Assembly (NCBI RefSeq): GCF_030316855.1 | Contig: NZ_JASZYR010000017.1 | Location: 1-64,000 of the forward strand | Reading direction: 5' to 3' | Origin: Variovorax sp. J22P240 | GTDB lineage: Bacteria; Pseudomonadota; Gammaproteobacteria; Burkholderiales; Burkholderiaceae_C | Length of the DNA stretch: 64,000 nt | In this document: in pieces, positions 46,249 through 55,084 of the stretch | Position numbering within the stretch: position 1 is the first letter of the stretch | Layout of the letters: each line of letters starts with the position of its first letter | Program-made: the position numbers and the translations under genes | Notes under the pieces: model-generated | The model's input: the letters and a program-made list of their open reading frames with translations, nothing else | Told to the model about the DNA's origin: nothing | The model's database searches: none

Positions 46249-46929
46249 TTGCGTTCGATCATGGCCCCGCTACCTTTCGTCCTCTACGGCGCGCCAGGCT
46301 CAGGTGCCACGCCCGTCCACGCGGCGCTGATATTGATCGGGGCGCCGGTCAAGGTCATGGATTTCGCGCCGTGGCAAGGCGACATCGAACGCACCAGGCT
46401 GGCTTCGGCCCGACCCATGCGGCAAGTGCCCATGCTGGTCCATCCTTCCGGCGAGATCATGGCGGAGAGCGCTGCGATGCTGATCTGGCTCGCGGATCGC
46501 TACCCTGACGCGGGGCTGGCACCCCGGTTCGACGACCCGGCGCGCGCGCCCTATCTGCGATGGATGAGCTTTGTTTCGTCGACCATCCACTCGCTGTACT
46601 GGATGCAAGACGACGCGTGCGGACGCGCCGGGACCGCGCAGGCGAAAGCCATCATGCTGGACCAGACCGCCGAGAAAATCGCGCAGCGTTGGCGCTTCAT
46701 GGATGCGCAAGTGCCGCGTGGCGGTCGCTATTTGCTTGGAGAGAGCCTCACGGTGCTGGATCTCTACGTCACGGTGGTCTCCCGTTGGGAGCCGCGGCGC
46801 CTGCGCTTCTATCGCGAAGCCCCACGCATGGCGGAAGTGGTGAGGCGCGTGGACACCGAGCCTCGCCTGCTGGCGCACTGGTCAGCCCGCTACCCATTTG
46901 CCGCGGCTTGGGAAAGCGAAGGACCTTGA
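46249..46929 (+). CDS. Glutathione S-transferase family protein
   Basis: GGAGG at 46241-46245 lies 3 bases before a TTG at 46249 and 15 before the ATG at 46261; neither spacing is ideal, so the start is uncertain (226 or 222 residues). The N-terminal thioredoxin-like domain (PLPFVLYGAPGSGATPVHAA, RQVPMLVHPSGEIMAESAAM) and C-terminal helical domain (GRYLLGESLTVLDLYVTVVS) match the GST family. A Ser or Tyr near residues 12-20 is a likely thiolate activator. The next gene begins 3 bp after the stop, so the two are cotranscribed. Confidence 0.9.
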   Translation: MRSIMAPLPFVLYGAPGSGATPVHAALILIGAPVKVMDFAPWQGDIERTRLASARPMRQVPMLVHPSGEIMAESAAMLIWLADRYPDAGLAPRFDDPARAPYLRWMSFVSSTIHSLYWMQDDACGRAGTAQAKAIMLDQTAEKIAQRWRFMDAQVPRGGRYLLGESLTVLDLYVTVVSRWEPRRLRFYREAPRMAEVVRRVDTEPRLLAHWSARYPFAAAWESEGP

Positions 46930-46932
46930 GGT

Positions 46933-47523
46933 ATGCGAGATCTCGTCGTCATCGGTGGCTCGCTCGTCGGCCTGAAAACGCTCTGCAACCTCATCGACGA
47001 GTTGCCTTCGCCATTCCAAGCTCCCATCCTCGCTGTTGTGCATGCCTCACCCGGCGTTTCCGAATCGCCCGCCACGACGCTGGGGAACTGCACCGAGATG
47101 CCGGTGACTTACGGCGCCGAGGGGGACCTCCTCGTCGCGGGACACGTCTATCTGGCCCCGCCCGATCGACACATCATCGTCACCTCGCCCGGGGTGCTCG
47201 GCGTCGCTGAAGGCGCAAGGTTGCGCCGCCCGCACCCGGCCGCGGATTGCCTGTTCGAGTCTGCTGCCCGCGTCTACGGGCCACGCGTGATCGGCGTTGT
47301 TCTGGGCGGAGGAGGCGACGACGGAACGGACGGATTGCGCGCCATCAATGCTGCGGGGGGAATCGGGGTGCTGCAGGAAGCCAAGGAAGCCGTCTTCTCG
47401 GACGCGCCGCCCGGTGCGTTGCGCACCCCGCGCGCCGACGATGCGCACTATCGCCTTCCACTCGAAGACATTGCCGGACTTCTGCGAAACCTGATCGACC
47501 ACGCCGAGTTGCAGCCTGAGTGA
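46933..47523 (+). CDS. Stand-alone CheB-type methylesterase domain protein
   Basis: The 196-residue protein is the catalytic domain of chemotaxis methylesterase CheB without its receiver. The catalytic Ser is in VVIGGSLVGLK, the His in AVVHASPGVSE, and the Asp in GVVLGGGGDDGTDGLRAINA, in place of the usual LTGMGxDGxxG. YLAPPDRHIIV is typical of the family. No other che gene is in the window. Such free domains occur with CheR/PAS kinases or as general esterase-like proteins; a direct chemotaxis role is unproven. Confidence 0.88.
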   Translation: MRDLVVIGGSLVGLKTLCNLIDELPSPFQAPILAVVHASPGVSESPATTLGNCTEMPVTYGAEGDLLVAGHVYLAPPDRHIIVTSPGVLGVAEGARLRRPHPAADCLFESAARVYGPRVIGVVLGGGGDDGTDGLRAINAAGGIGVLQEAKEAVFSDAPPGALRTPRADDAHYRLPLEDIAGLLRNLIDHAELQPE

Positions 47524-47673
47524 ATGCGGGGGAGTTCCGAATCGGGTCTTCCCTTCCGGCGCATCGCACCTGTTGCGTGGCGCCAGGTCGGGACCTGAAC
47601 GCTGTAAGCTGCGTTCCCGAACAGGAGGTCCTGAACGAGGGCCTCGACCCGAAGGGCCCGCAAGCACGCGAAC

Positions 47674-48219
47674 ATGATGGCAGATCCACTCGAAATCCTC
47701 ATCCATGCGTTGAAGTCGCGGTTCGAGCAGAACATGCACCGACACGCAGAAGCCGGCTGGGCCGATGTCTTGGGTCGCTTGCAAGACAGACCCGACAAGC
47801 TGACGTCGCTTCGTGAGATGGAGAGAACGGGAGGCGAACCCGATGTCATCGGCGCAGCGGACGATGAAGGCGCCTACCTGTTCTGCGATTGCGCCGCTGA
47901 AAGTCCGCAGGGACGCAGGAGCCTGTGCTACGACGCACAAGCCTTGAATTCCCGAAAGGAGAACAAGCCGGAGAGCAATGCCATCGACATGGCCACGGCG
48001 ATGGGCGTCTCGCTGCTGACAGAGGCGCAATACCGCAAGCTTCAGCAGTACGGGGAGTTCGACATGAAGACGTCCAGCTGGGTGGCAACGCCCCCCGAGG
48101 TCAGAAAGCTCGGCGGGGCGCTGTTTTGCGACAGGCGCTACGGCCAGGTCTTCGTGTACCACAACGGGGCCCAGTCCTACTATGCCGCGCGGGGGTTCAG
48201 AGGCTCGCTCAGAGTCTGA
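47674..48219 (+). CDS. DUF4256 domain protein
   Basis: The 181-residue protein has the family's recognisable order: LIHALKSRFEQNMHRHAEAG, WADVLGRLQ, MERTGGEPDVIG, YLFCDCAAESPQGRRSLCYD, ESNAIDMATAMGVSLLTEAQ and TSSWVATPPEVRKLGGALFC. The family has no known function; it is often present in one copy in soil and plant-associated bacteria. A second ATG one codon later is an equally good start. No signal peptide is present. Confidence 0.88.
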   Translation: MMADPLEILIHALKSRFEQNMHRHAEAGWADVLGRLQDRPDKLTSLREMERTGGEPDVIGAADDEGAYLFCDCAAESPQGRRSLCYDAQALNSRKENKPESNAIDMATAMGVSLLTEAQYRKLQQYGEFDMKTSSWVATPPEVRKLGGALFCDRRYGQVFVYHNGAQSYYAARGFRGSLRV

Positions 48220-48261
48220 CGGTCGTGATGGTGGCGCGGGACATGCGGGCGCCGGACGCGG

Positions 48262-49086
48262 CTATGCGCGCGATGCTTCGGTCGGTGTTTGCGTGTGGCG
48301 TTGCCCTCTCAGGCTGCCCAATGGCGTGCTGCCGAGAATGCGCGCCAGTTCATTTCGCAGCCACGCGCTCGCATCGTCCAGTGGCGCTTCGAACTGGATG
48401 CGGTAGTCATTGGCCGGACCGATGAAATCGGCAAGTCGCGGCAACTCGGAAAGCGAATTCCAGACAAAGACCGGAAGCTCCGGCGGCGTCTGCCGGCTCG
48501 GGTCTTCGGCGAACTGCTTCAACAGCGCCTCGGCGCGTTTCTCGTAGCCGCGCTGCTGATCCGACAGGCGCTTGTAATTGTCGCGGAACTCGCAAGTCAG
48601 GCCTTCGAGAAAGTCGTCCATGCGGCGCACCAGCCGCGTCACTTCCGAGCGTGTCTCTTCGTCCACACCGTCGGCTCTGCGCTCCAGTGCCCGTACCACG
48701 TTGCGAAGCTGCACGCGCGCGGTGATCAAGGCGCGCATCTCGTCGCCGTAGGTCGCGACCGACTGATGGGCTGGAATCAGGATTCTTGCCCGCGCGACCT
48801 GGTCGAACACCCCCTTGAGGTCCGCCAGAACGTTCGTGACGAACGAGGCGGCGTCCTCGCGCTTTCGCTTGAATGCTGCAACCTCATCGAGCTGCACCTT
48901 GAGCAAACCACCGAAAAGTCCGGCAAACACGAGCGTGATCGCCGCCGCGTACAGCGTCTTGCGAAGCTCGATGTCACTGACCGACCACCCGATTCCGATG
49001 GCCAGCGCGGCGGGAACGCACACCAGCAGGCACGCTGCGATCAGCGTGCGCCTCCTGCCCGAGGCCTCGAAGCTCCTTGCATCCAT
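48262..49086 (-). CDS. Hypothetical membrane protein with coiled-coil region
   Basis: The start MDARSFEASGRRRTLIAACL is preferred over one 22 codons earlier because the hydrophobic part begins soon after. Two membrane helices (about 14-33 and 43-62) are followed by a long charged helical region (about 65-210) with coiled-coil character (RMDDFLEGLTCEFRDNYKRL and neighbours). The C-terminus is less regular (LPVFVWNSLSELPRLADFIG). The family is not recognised. It is divergent from the DUF3616 gene. Confidence 0.6.
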   Translation of the reverse strand: MDARSFEASGRRRTLIAACLLVCVPAALAIGIGWSVSDIELRKTLYAAAITLVFAGLFGGLLKVQLDEVAAFKRKREDAASFVTNVLADLKGVFDQVARARILIPAHQSVATYGDEMRALITARVQLRNVVRALERRADGVDEETRSEVTRLVRRMDDFLEGLTCEFRDNYKRLSDQQRGYEKRAEALLKQFAEDPSRQTPPELPVFVWNSLSELPRLADFIGPANDYRIQFEAPLDDASAWLRNELARILGSTPLGSLRGQRHTQTPTEASRA

Positions 49087-49194
49087 GCGCGAGTTTGTGC
49101 GCCGGTTCACGCCGCCCGTCAACCCTCGCCGGTAGGGCTTCCAGGCTTGCAACTTCCTCTGGGATCATGCGACTCATGGGTAGACAATGCGCCG

Positions 49195-50115
49195 GTGACA
49201 CACCAGGAACCCCCTGCTTTTCGGCCCCTGACCGGGGTCTATGAGCCGTCGGCGATCCGGCAATTGCCGGACGGGCGCCTTCTTGTCATCGAGGACGAGA
49301 AGGACCACCCCTTCAGCCTGGTCACGATCGACGCAGGCCGTGTCGACAGCGTCGCACTCACCGCCACCCTGCTCCAGACCTTCAGCGACTTCTGGAAGCT
49401 GGACGATCTCGAAGGGCTTGCCCTGGACCGATCGGGCTTCGTCTACGCCATCACCTCCCATTCCCGAGACGACGAAGGTCGCGCAAAGAAGTCGCGCGAG
49501 CGACTCGTACGCTTCCGGGTCGACGGGAATCGGGTCGTCGACCCCAAGGTCGTCGAGGGATTGAAGAAGGCCATGACGACGCAGCATCCCCTGCTGGCTT
49601 CGGCGGCGAAAGTCCGGCAGGTCAAGGCCGCTGGCGGACTCAACATCGAAGCACTGGAAATCGACCCGTTCGAGCATCATCTGCTGATCGGCTTTCGCAG
49701 CCCGCTGCGCGAAGGCCGCGCGATCATTGCCAGCCTCGTCAATCCGACGGCCCTCTTCGAGGCGGACGAGGAGCCCCAGCTGTCGCCCGATCTCGATGAA
49801 CTGGATCTGGACGGCCACGGAATTCGCGCATTGTCTTTCCTTCCCGCGCTCGGACAGTACCTGGTCGTCGGCGGGCCCGTTTCGAGCGGGCCCGCCGAGT
49901 TCTCGCTCTGGCTTTGGAATGGCCGGCGAAGCAACTCCGTGCGCCGCGTCGCGGTTCCGGGTCTGCCGGACCTGGCGCGTACAGAAGGAGTGAGCCCGGC
50001 GACCATCGACGGGGCGCCAGGCATCCTCATGGTCAGCGACGACGGCGACCGCAAGGCCGGACGGTCGGCCAGCTATCTATGGCTCGGTCTCGATCAGCTG
50101 CAGATGGCGTCTTGA
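49195..50115 (+). CDS. DUF3616 domain protein
   Basis: A GTG at 49195 is used; ATGs upstream are out of frame. The 306-residue protein shows the repeated beta-propeller-like blocks of DUF3616: YEPSAIRQLPDGRLLVIEDE, LDDLEGLALDRSGFVYAITS, GGLNIEALEIDPFEHHLLIG and IRALSFLPALGQYLVVGGPV. The family is uncharacterised; the propeller suggests binding or signalling. No signal peptide is visible, so it appears cytoplasmic. Confidence 0.85.
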   Translation: MTHQEPPAFRPLTGVYEPSAIRQLPDGRLLVIEDEKDHPFSLVTIDAGRVDSVALTATLLQTFSDFWKLDDLEGLALDRSGFVYAITSHSRDDEGRAKKSRERLVRFRVDGNRVVDPKVVEGLKKAMTTQHPLLASAAKVRQVKAAGGLNIEALEIDPFEHHLLIGFRSPLREGRAIIASLVNPTALFEADEEPQLSPDLDELDLDGHGIRALSFLPALGQYLVVGGPVSSGPAEFSLWLWNGRRSNSVRRVAVPGLPDLARTEGVSPATIDGAPGILMVSDDGDRKAGRSASYLWLGLDQLQMAS

Positions 50116-50186
50116 CTGAATTTGGCGTCGAGCGCCGGGCTGCGTTGGCGCTTCCTTGAGCGACGATGCACGGACCCTGCGCGAAG

Positions 50187-50209
50187 AAAAAAGCCACCGC
50201 ATGCGTGGC
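50187..50209 (-). terminator. Rho-independent terminator of the DUF6351 gene
   Basis: On the minus strand GCCAC, GCATGCG and GTGGC form a strong stem-loop followed directly by TTTTTT. It lies 24-46 bases past the stop of the DUF6351 gene at 50233. Confidence 0.85.
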
Positions 50210-50232
50210 TCGCGCAGGAACCCGGCAAAGGA

Positions 50233-52650
50233 TCAAGGGGTGCCTTGACCCGGCTTGCTGTAGTCGCAGACACCTTCGGGGAAGATGGCCTGGAGCTTCT
50301 GGATGTCCGCCGGGGACGGCACCCAAGAGCCGTAGGTGCCATCGGCCAGTGCCGCGTCCAGCGGCTTCAGCGCGCACTTGAAGATGCCGCCTTCGATGGG
50401 CCCCCCGGCGACGATGCGCGAGGTGCTGTACATCGGGAAGGCCTGGGTGCAGGCGCCTTTGGGCTTGGCATCGAGCACGCCGTCCCAAACCTCCGCGCCC
50501 CTGGCCATCAGCGTCCCGGCGTTATCGAAGCAACTGTCTCTTGCGCGCTCGGGCCGGTTGTCGGCCACACTGCGGCTTGGATTGGCGCGGATCTTGGCGA
50601 TCCACTCGTCGATCACTTCGAACGCCATCGGCGACTGGTCGAAGGGCGTTGCGGCTGCGCGCGTCTCGGTGAACCAGATGACCTGGTGGTCCGAGTTGCC
50701 CATCTTGTTGCGGATGCGCTTGCGGATAGCAAAGGACTGGTGCACGTTGTGCATGTCGAGCTTGTGCTCCAGGTACGGGCGCCAATCGATGGTCGGGATG
50801 TCCGACTGCCCGGTGAAGACCAGGCCCGAGCGCAAGGTCGCCTTGATGCCTTCCATGTCGCCGTGCGTGCGTGGAGCGGGAACATTGGGCGCGGCCGGGT
50901 TCCATTGATTCATGTTCCGCGCACCCCATGGATCGAAGTACCCCGCGATCGTGGCGGCCTTCTGCTGTTCGGCTGCGCCGGTTCCGTTGAAGGGGAAGCC
51001 TTCGGGCACCATTTCGCTCGCCCGCTTCCAGCCGCCGACCTTGAAGTTCAGGTCGAGGAACTCGGCGCTGGAGATCTTTCCTTCCTTCATCGACTGCAGG
51101 CCGTATTGCACGCCCACGTTGTCCCAGTTGGAGCGCGCGTAGCCATCGGCAGCGATCCCGTAGGTGTTGCGCACGTCGTCGTAGTGGCTGAACGCGATGG
51201 GGCCGAAGGCCGCCATGTTCATCCGTGCCGCACCCCTGGCCATGATGCCGTCGGCATCGAAGGTCGGGTTCATGGCGCCGGCCGTCAGCCCCATCCAGGC
51301 CTTGCGGCATTCGGTGGAACCGGTGGCCATCTTCACGTTCGGCAGGTAGGGTTGGAGCCCGAGGAACGGATTGGCGACCGTCTCCTCGCCGTTCATGCCC
51401 ACCAGCCAGCTGCGGTTCTTGATGGAGCTGGTCCACTTGCCATTGGCGCGGTCGGTCACATCCATGTAGTACTCGAGCAGCTCGCAATCGCCCACGTGCG
51501 GAACCTGTCCCACCATGTCGGGATAGGCCTGCTGCGGGATCGCCGCGTCGAGCAGGCCGGGGTGGTTCTGCGGGTACAGGTACTGTTGAATGCCGCCGCC
51601 CGAGCCGCCGAGTCCTACGGTGTACGTGGGTACGCCGTAGCGCTTGATGAAGCCTTCCTTGGTCATCAGCGCGGTCTCACCGCCGAGGATCATGTCGTAG
51701 TGCTCGCCGGTGCGTGTGCCGGTGGAGTGGATCGCGGCATAGCCTTTGCCGATCTGCTCGATCGCGCCGACGCGCGTGTCCGGGCCGCCCTGGTAGTGGC
51801 CGAAGCCGACGCCTCCCTGGAAGACGTAGACCAGCCGCTTGTTCCACAGGCTCAGGTCTGGCTTGGTCGGGTCTTCGCCGAAGGGCGCAAGCATCACGTA
51901 CTGGTAGATGAAGCGGTTGATCGTGCCACGTTCCCAGCGCACGATGAAGTCGACTTCACGTCCGTCCATGAGCGTGGTCTTGGCGATGTTGGAAGGACGC
52001 GAGCCGTCGGCCGGCATCGGCAAGTAGTTCTTGTGGCTGGTGCCGCCGACTGGCAGGTAGTAGTACTGCACATAGGAGTCGATCGAGCAATCGCGGCTGT
52101 AGCCGACGGTGCCGCCGGCGCCGTCCTTGACCGCGAAATACTTGGTGTCGGCGGTGTCGACGAGCGGCTCCTTGCCGAGCTCGCTGACCACCGAGCAGAC
52201 GAAGGGCTCCTGCTTGGCGCCTGCAAACATCGGGCCCGTGATCGGATGGTTGGTCAGCGTCAGCGTGTCGAGCTTGCCGCGCACCTTATGACGCACTTCC
52301 AGCTTGTTGGGGCCGACCGCGAGGCCGGCTACCAGGCCTTCCAGCCGGTCGGCGCTCGAGGCAAGCGCGGGCTCGATCTTGGTGTCGTTGAGCCACAACT
52401 CGATCTGGGCATGGTCATCCTGAGGCGCCAGTACGGCAATGCGCGCGTCCCCGCCCGACACGTACTCCGGCTTGCTGGATAGCACCTTGAGTGAAATCTT
52501 CGACGACGCCGGTGGCGGGTCAGAAGGCGGTGGATTGGACGATGGCGGGTTGGATGGCGGAATGAACGGGGTGCCGTTGCCGCCGCCGCCGCACGCGGCG
52601 ATCACGATCGCGCCGGCCGTGCAGGCCGCGATCTGCTTCCATGAACTCAT
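50233..52650 (-). CDS. DUF6351-family lipoprotein with alpha/beta-hydrolase features
   Basis: The 805-residue protein starts with a lipoprotein signal (IAACTAGAIVIAACGGGGNG, lipobox IAAC). A Pro/Ser linker (PPSNPPSSNPPPSDPPP) leads to a beta domain (about 50-165) and a large domain with the nucleophile-like elbow VGLGGSGGGIQQY (about 345-357), IVRWERGTINRFIYQYVML and the C-terminal CALKPLDAALADG block. These match DUF6351 proteins, common as paralogues in Comamonadaceae and thought to be esterase-like outer-surface or periplasmic enzymes. A strong terminator follows the gene. The substrate is unknown. Confidence 0.88.
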   Translation of the reverse strand: MSSWKQIAACTAGAIVIAACGGGGNGTPFIPPSNPPSSNPPPSDPPPASSKISLKVLSSKPEYVSGGDARIAVLAPQDDHAQIELWLNDTKIEPALASSADRLEGLVAGLAVGPNKLEVRHKVRGKLDTLTLTNHPITGPMFAGAKQEPFVCSVVSELGKEPLVDTADTKYFAVKDGAGGTVGYSRDCSIDSYVQYYYLPVGGTSHKNYLPMPADGSRPSNIAKTTLMDGREVDFIVRWERGTINRFIYQYVMLAPFGEDPTKPDLSLWNKRLVYVFQGGVGFGHYQGGPDTRVGAIEQIGKGYAAIHSTGTRTGEHYDMILGGETALMTKEGFIKRYGVPTYTVGLGGSGGGIQQYLYPQNHPGLLDAAIPQQAYPDMVGQVPHVGDCELLEYYMDVTDRANGKWTSSIKNRSWLVGMNGEETVANPFLGLQPYLPNVKMATGSTECRKAWMGLTAGAMNPTFDADGIMARGAARMNMAAFGPIAFSHYDDVRNTYGIAADGYARSNWDNVGVQYGLQSMKEGKISSAEFLDLNFKVGGWKRASEMVPEGFPFNGTGAAEQQKAATIAGYFDPWGARNMNQWNPAAPNVPAPRTHGDMEGIKATLRSGLVFTGQSDIPTIDWRPYLEHKLDMHNVHQSFAIRKRIRNKMGNSDHQVIWFTETRAAATPFDQSPMAFEVIDEWIAKIRANPSRSVADNRPERARDSCFDNAGTLMARGAEVWDGVLDAKPKGACTQAFPMYSTSRIVAGGPIEGGIFKCALKPLDAALADGTYGSWVPSPADIQKLQAIFPEGVCDYSKPGQGTP

Positions 52651-52797
52651 TTGGGTCTCCTCGATTGTTTTTCTGATCCCGGGAAGGCCGTTTTGCCCTC
52701 ACCAAGCCAGGCCGAGGTGATGCTAGGGGGCCGCCCGCAGCGCCACAAGTCAGCGACCCGGGCGTCGCCTGTCAGATATCGATGACGGGGGAAACGC

Positions 52798-53040
52798 TCA
52801 GTCCACCAGCCGATGGTGGATGGCGTACTGGACCCGCGGGGCGTTCGAGGCCAGCCCCATCTTCTCGAGGATGCGCCGCCGGCAGGCGCTCACGGTCTTG
52901 ACGTTGATCGCCAGTCGCTCGGCGGTGGTGGTCAGCGATTCGCCGCCCACGATCATGCGCAGGATGTCCTGCCGCCGACCCCGGTCACGATGCGGATGGC
53001 CGCCATGAGATCGACGGCTGGCTGGTGGCGCAGGCCATCC
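52798..53040 (-). pseudogene. Remnant of a LuxR/FixJ-type response regulator
   Basis: The frame from about 52974 down to 52798 encodes a good C-terminal LuxR-type helix-turn-helix (ILRMIVGGESLTTTAERLAI, then NVKTVSACRRRILEKMGLAS). Just upstream, another frame reads DGLRHQPAVDLMAAIRIVTG, the end of a receiver domain and its linker. The two are fused by an internal deletion plus frameshift, and the rest of the receiver is gone. It is therefore a broken regulator gene. Confidence 0.75.
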
Positions 53041-53129
53041 GGATCTCACTCCGTGGCTCCGCTACGCGTCGGCGAGTCAAGCCGTTCACCGAAGTACTCC
53101 AGCGCTCGAGATCGCCCGCGCTCGCATCG

Positions 53130-53951
53130 TCAAAATCGGTACGAGGCGAAGATGCCGTAAGTATTCTGCGACTTGTCCTCCGTGATCGGACTGTTCTCGG
53201 CGTCGCCTTGCAACCAAGCGGCCGTGACGCTTGCGCCAAGACTCCACTGTGGACTCAGCTGGTACTGGGCGCCGACGGAGAAGCGGACGGTGTTGAGGCC
53301 GCTTCCAGCCGAGTACGGGGGAATTCCGGCAATGAGGCTCTGTCTCGCGCTGATTCCAAAGAAGGTCTGGGTGTACTTGCCGTTCGCCCAAGTGAGGCCG
53401 GGTCCAGCAGACAAGGTGAGCCTTTCACTGAGCTGGTATTTTCCTTCGAGGTCGAGTGCGAAACGCGTACCTTGATCGTTGCCCCCGATGTCGGAAACGA
53501 GAAAACCGCGAACGGTCAGCCAATCGAGGGAGTAGGCAGCGAACACGCTGCCCAGCGCCGTCTCAGAGATGTCGCCCCAGCCATTGAGGATCGGCGCATC
53601 GGTCGCCTTCCGCGGCTTGGTGAGTTCTCCACCCAAAGCCACGCCAAAGCGCCAGTTGTCGTCCTGAATGAGATTGAAGCCCACTCCAAACGGGAAACCG
53701 GCCCCCGGAGTGCCCCCTATGAAATAGCGGCCGAAGTTGGCGGTGACGAGGGGCACCGCCACGACCTGGGTATCGCCGCTGCCGGGATACTTGGGGCGAC
53801 TGAAGACTCCGAGCCCCGCGGAAAAGCGCCAGCTGTCGTCTGTCACCTGTTCCAAGCGTGCCTGGGCCAGCGCATCCTGCGCGGTGAGCGTGGCAGCGAG
53901 CGTCGCGCCCGCGAGGATGAGATGTACGCCATGCTTGCGAGTGTGGATCAT
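53130..53951 (-). CDS. MipA/OmpV-family outer membrane protein
   Basis: After a signal peptide (to about residue 29, DALAQ) the 244-residue mature protein is a beta-barrel. It has the family's N-terminal block WRFSAGLGVFSRPKYPGSGD and alternating strands (WRFGVALGGELTKPRK, VRFSVGAQYQLSPQWSLGAS), and it ends in the aromatic signature NTYGIFASYRF. MipA/OmpV proteins scaffold murein enzymes or serve as channels. It stands alone. Confidence 0.92.
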   Translation of the reverse strand: MIHTRKHGVHLILAGATLAATLTAQDALAQARLEQVTDDSWRFSAGLGVFSRPKYPGSGDTQVVAVPLVTANFGRYFIGGTPGAGFPFGVGFNLIQDDNWRFGVALGGELTKPRKATDAPILNGWGDISETALGSVFAAYSLDWLTVRGFLVSDIGGNDQGTRFALDLEGKYQLSERLTLSAGPGLTWANGKYTQTFFGISARQSLIAGIPPYSAGSGLNTVRFSVGAQYQLSPQWSLGASVTAAWLQGDAENSPITEDKSQNTYGIFASYRF

Positions 53952-54103
53952 GAGAAGCGCTTCCGGATGAATGAGGACGGCGGGGCGCTCGAATCAACCT
54001 GGGACTTCGAGACCCGCTCTTCTGAATCGTCCGGCATTAGACAGCCAGCATGTCGTCGGTTGCAACACGGATAAACAGCTCGTGTTGCTGGATGCGACGG
54101 CTT

Positions 54104-55024
54104 TCAGAGGCCCTGGGGGCCCAACTGGTCGATCAGCAGCTTCAGCGCCTCCATCTCGTCCGGCTTCAGGTCGGTCAGTGGAGCGCGAACCGGGCCTGCA
54201 TCGTGACCGACAATCTTTGCGCCGGCCTTGACGATGCTCACGGCGTAGCCCTGCATGCGGTTGCGGATCTCCAGGTACGGCATGAAGAAGTCCTTCAGCA
54301 GCCGGTGCTGCGTCTTCAGGTCGTCGGCGGCGACCGCGCGATAGAAATCCATCGCGGTCTTCGGGATGAAGTTGAAGACGGCCGACGAATACACCGGCGT
54401 GCCCATGGCCTTGTAGGCGGCGGCATAGACCTCGGCGGTCGGCAGGCCGCCGAGGTAGGCGAAGCGATCGCCCATCCTCTGGTAGACCGCGACCATGGCC
54501 TCGATGTCGCCCACCCCGTCCTTGAAGCCGACGAGGTTCGGGTTGCGATCGGCCAGGGCAGCCAGCGTGTCCGGCTTGAAGCGCGTGGCGCCACCGCGGT
54601 TGTAGACGACGACGCCGAAGTCGACGCTCTTGCACACCGCGTCGACGTGCGCGGCCAGACCTTCCTGGCCCGCCTCGGTCAGGTAGTGGGGCAACAGCAG
54701 GATGCCGTGCGCGCCGGCCTTCTCGGCGGCCTGTGCGCACTGGATCGCGAATCGCGTCGGGCCACCTGCTCCAGCGATGATCGGCACCACGCCGCGGCAG
54801 GTGTCGACGGCGGTCTTGATGATGCCGGGATACTCGTCACCCGTCAGCGAGAAGAACTCGCCCGTGCCGCCGGCGGCGAACAGCGCCGAGGCGCCGTACG
54901 GCGCCAGCCATTCCAGGCGCTTCTCGTAGCCCTTCTTGTGGAAGTCGCCGTTGCTGTCGAAGTCGGTCAGCGGAAACGAAAGCAGGCCGGAGCCCATGAT
55001 GGTCTTGAGTTCTTGCGGATTCAC
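54104..55024 (-). CDS. kdgD: 5-dehydro-4-deoxyglucarate dehydratase
   Basis: This 306-residue DHDPS-fold protein has the Schiff-base lysine in NLVGFKDGVGD, the phenolic Tyr in VVVYNRGG and the KdgD-type N-terminus (LKTIMGSGLLSFPLTDFDSN, then GGTGEFFSLTGDEY). It decarboxylates and dehydrates 5-keto-4-deoxy-D-glucarate to 2-oxoglutarate semialdehyde. It is the last gene of the aldarate operon, downstream of both galactarate dehydratases that make its substrate. The dehydrogenase for the semialdehyde is not in the window. Confidence 0.95.
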   Translation of the reverse strand: MNPQELKTIMGSGLLSFPLTDFDSNGDFHKKGYEKRLEWLAPYGASALFAAGGTGEFFSLTGDEYPGIIKTAVDTCRGVVPIIAGAGGPTRFAIQCAQAAEKAGAHGILLLPHYLTEAGQEGLAAHVDAVCKSVDFGVVVYNRGGATRFKPDTLAALADRNPNLVGFKDGVGDIEAMVAVYQRMGDRFAYLGGLPTAEVYAAAYKAMGTPVYSSAVFNFIPKTAMDFYRAVAADDLKTQHRLLKDFFMPYLEIRNRMQGYAVSIVKAGAKIVGHDAGPVRAPLTDLKPDEMEALKLLIDQLGPQGL

Positions 55025-55084
55025 AGGGGGTTCTCTCTGGTCGGGGACACGGGGTGGATGGAATGGCGTGCGAGCCCTCGGGGC

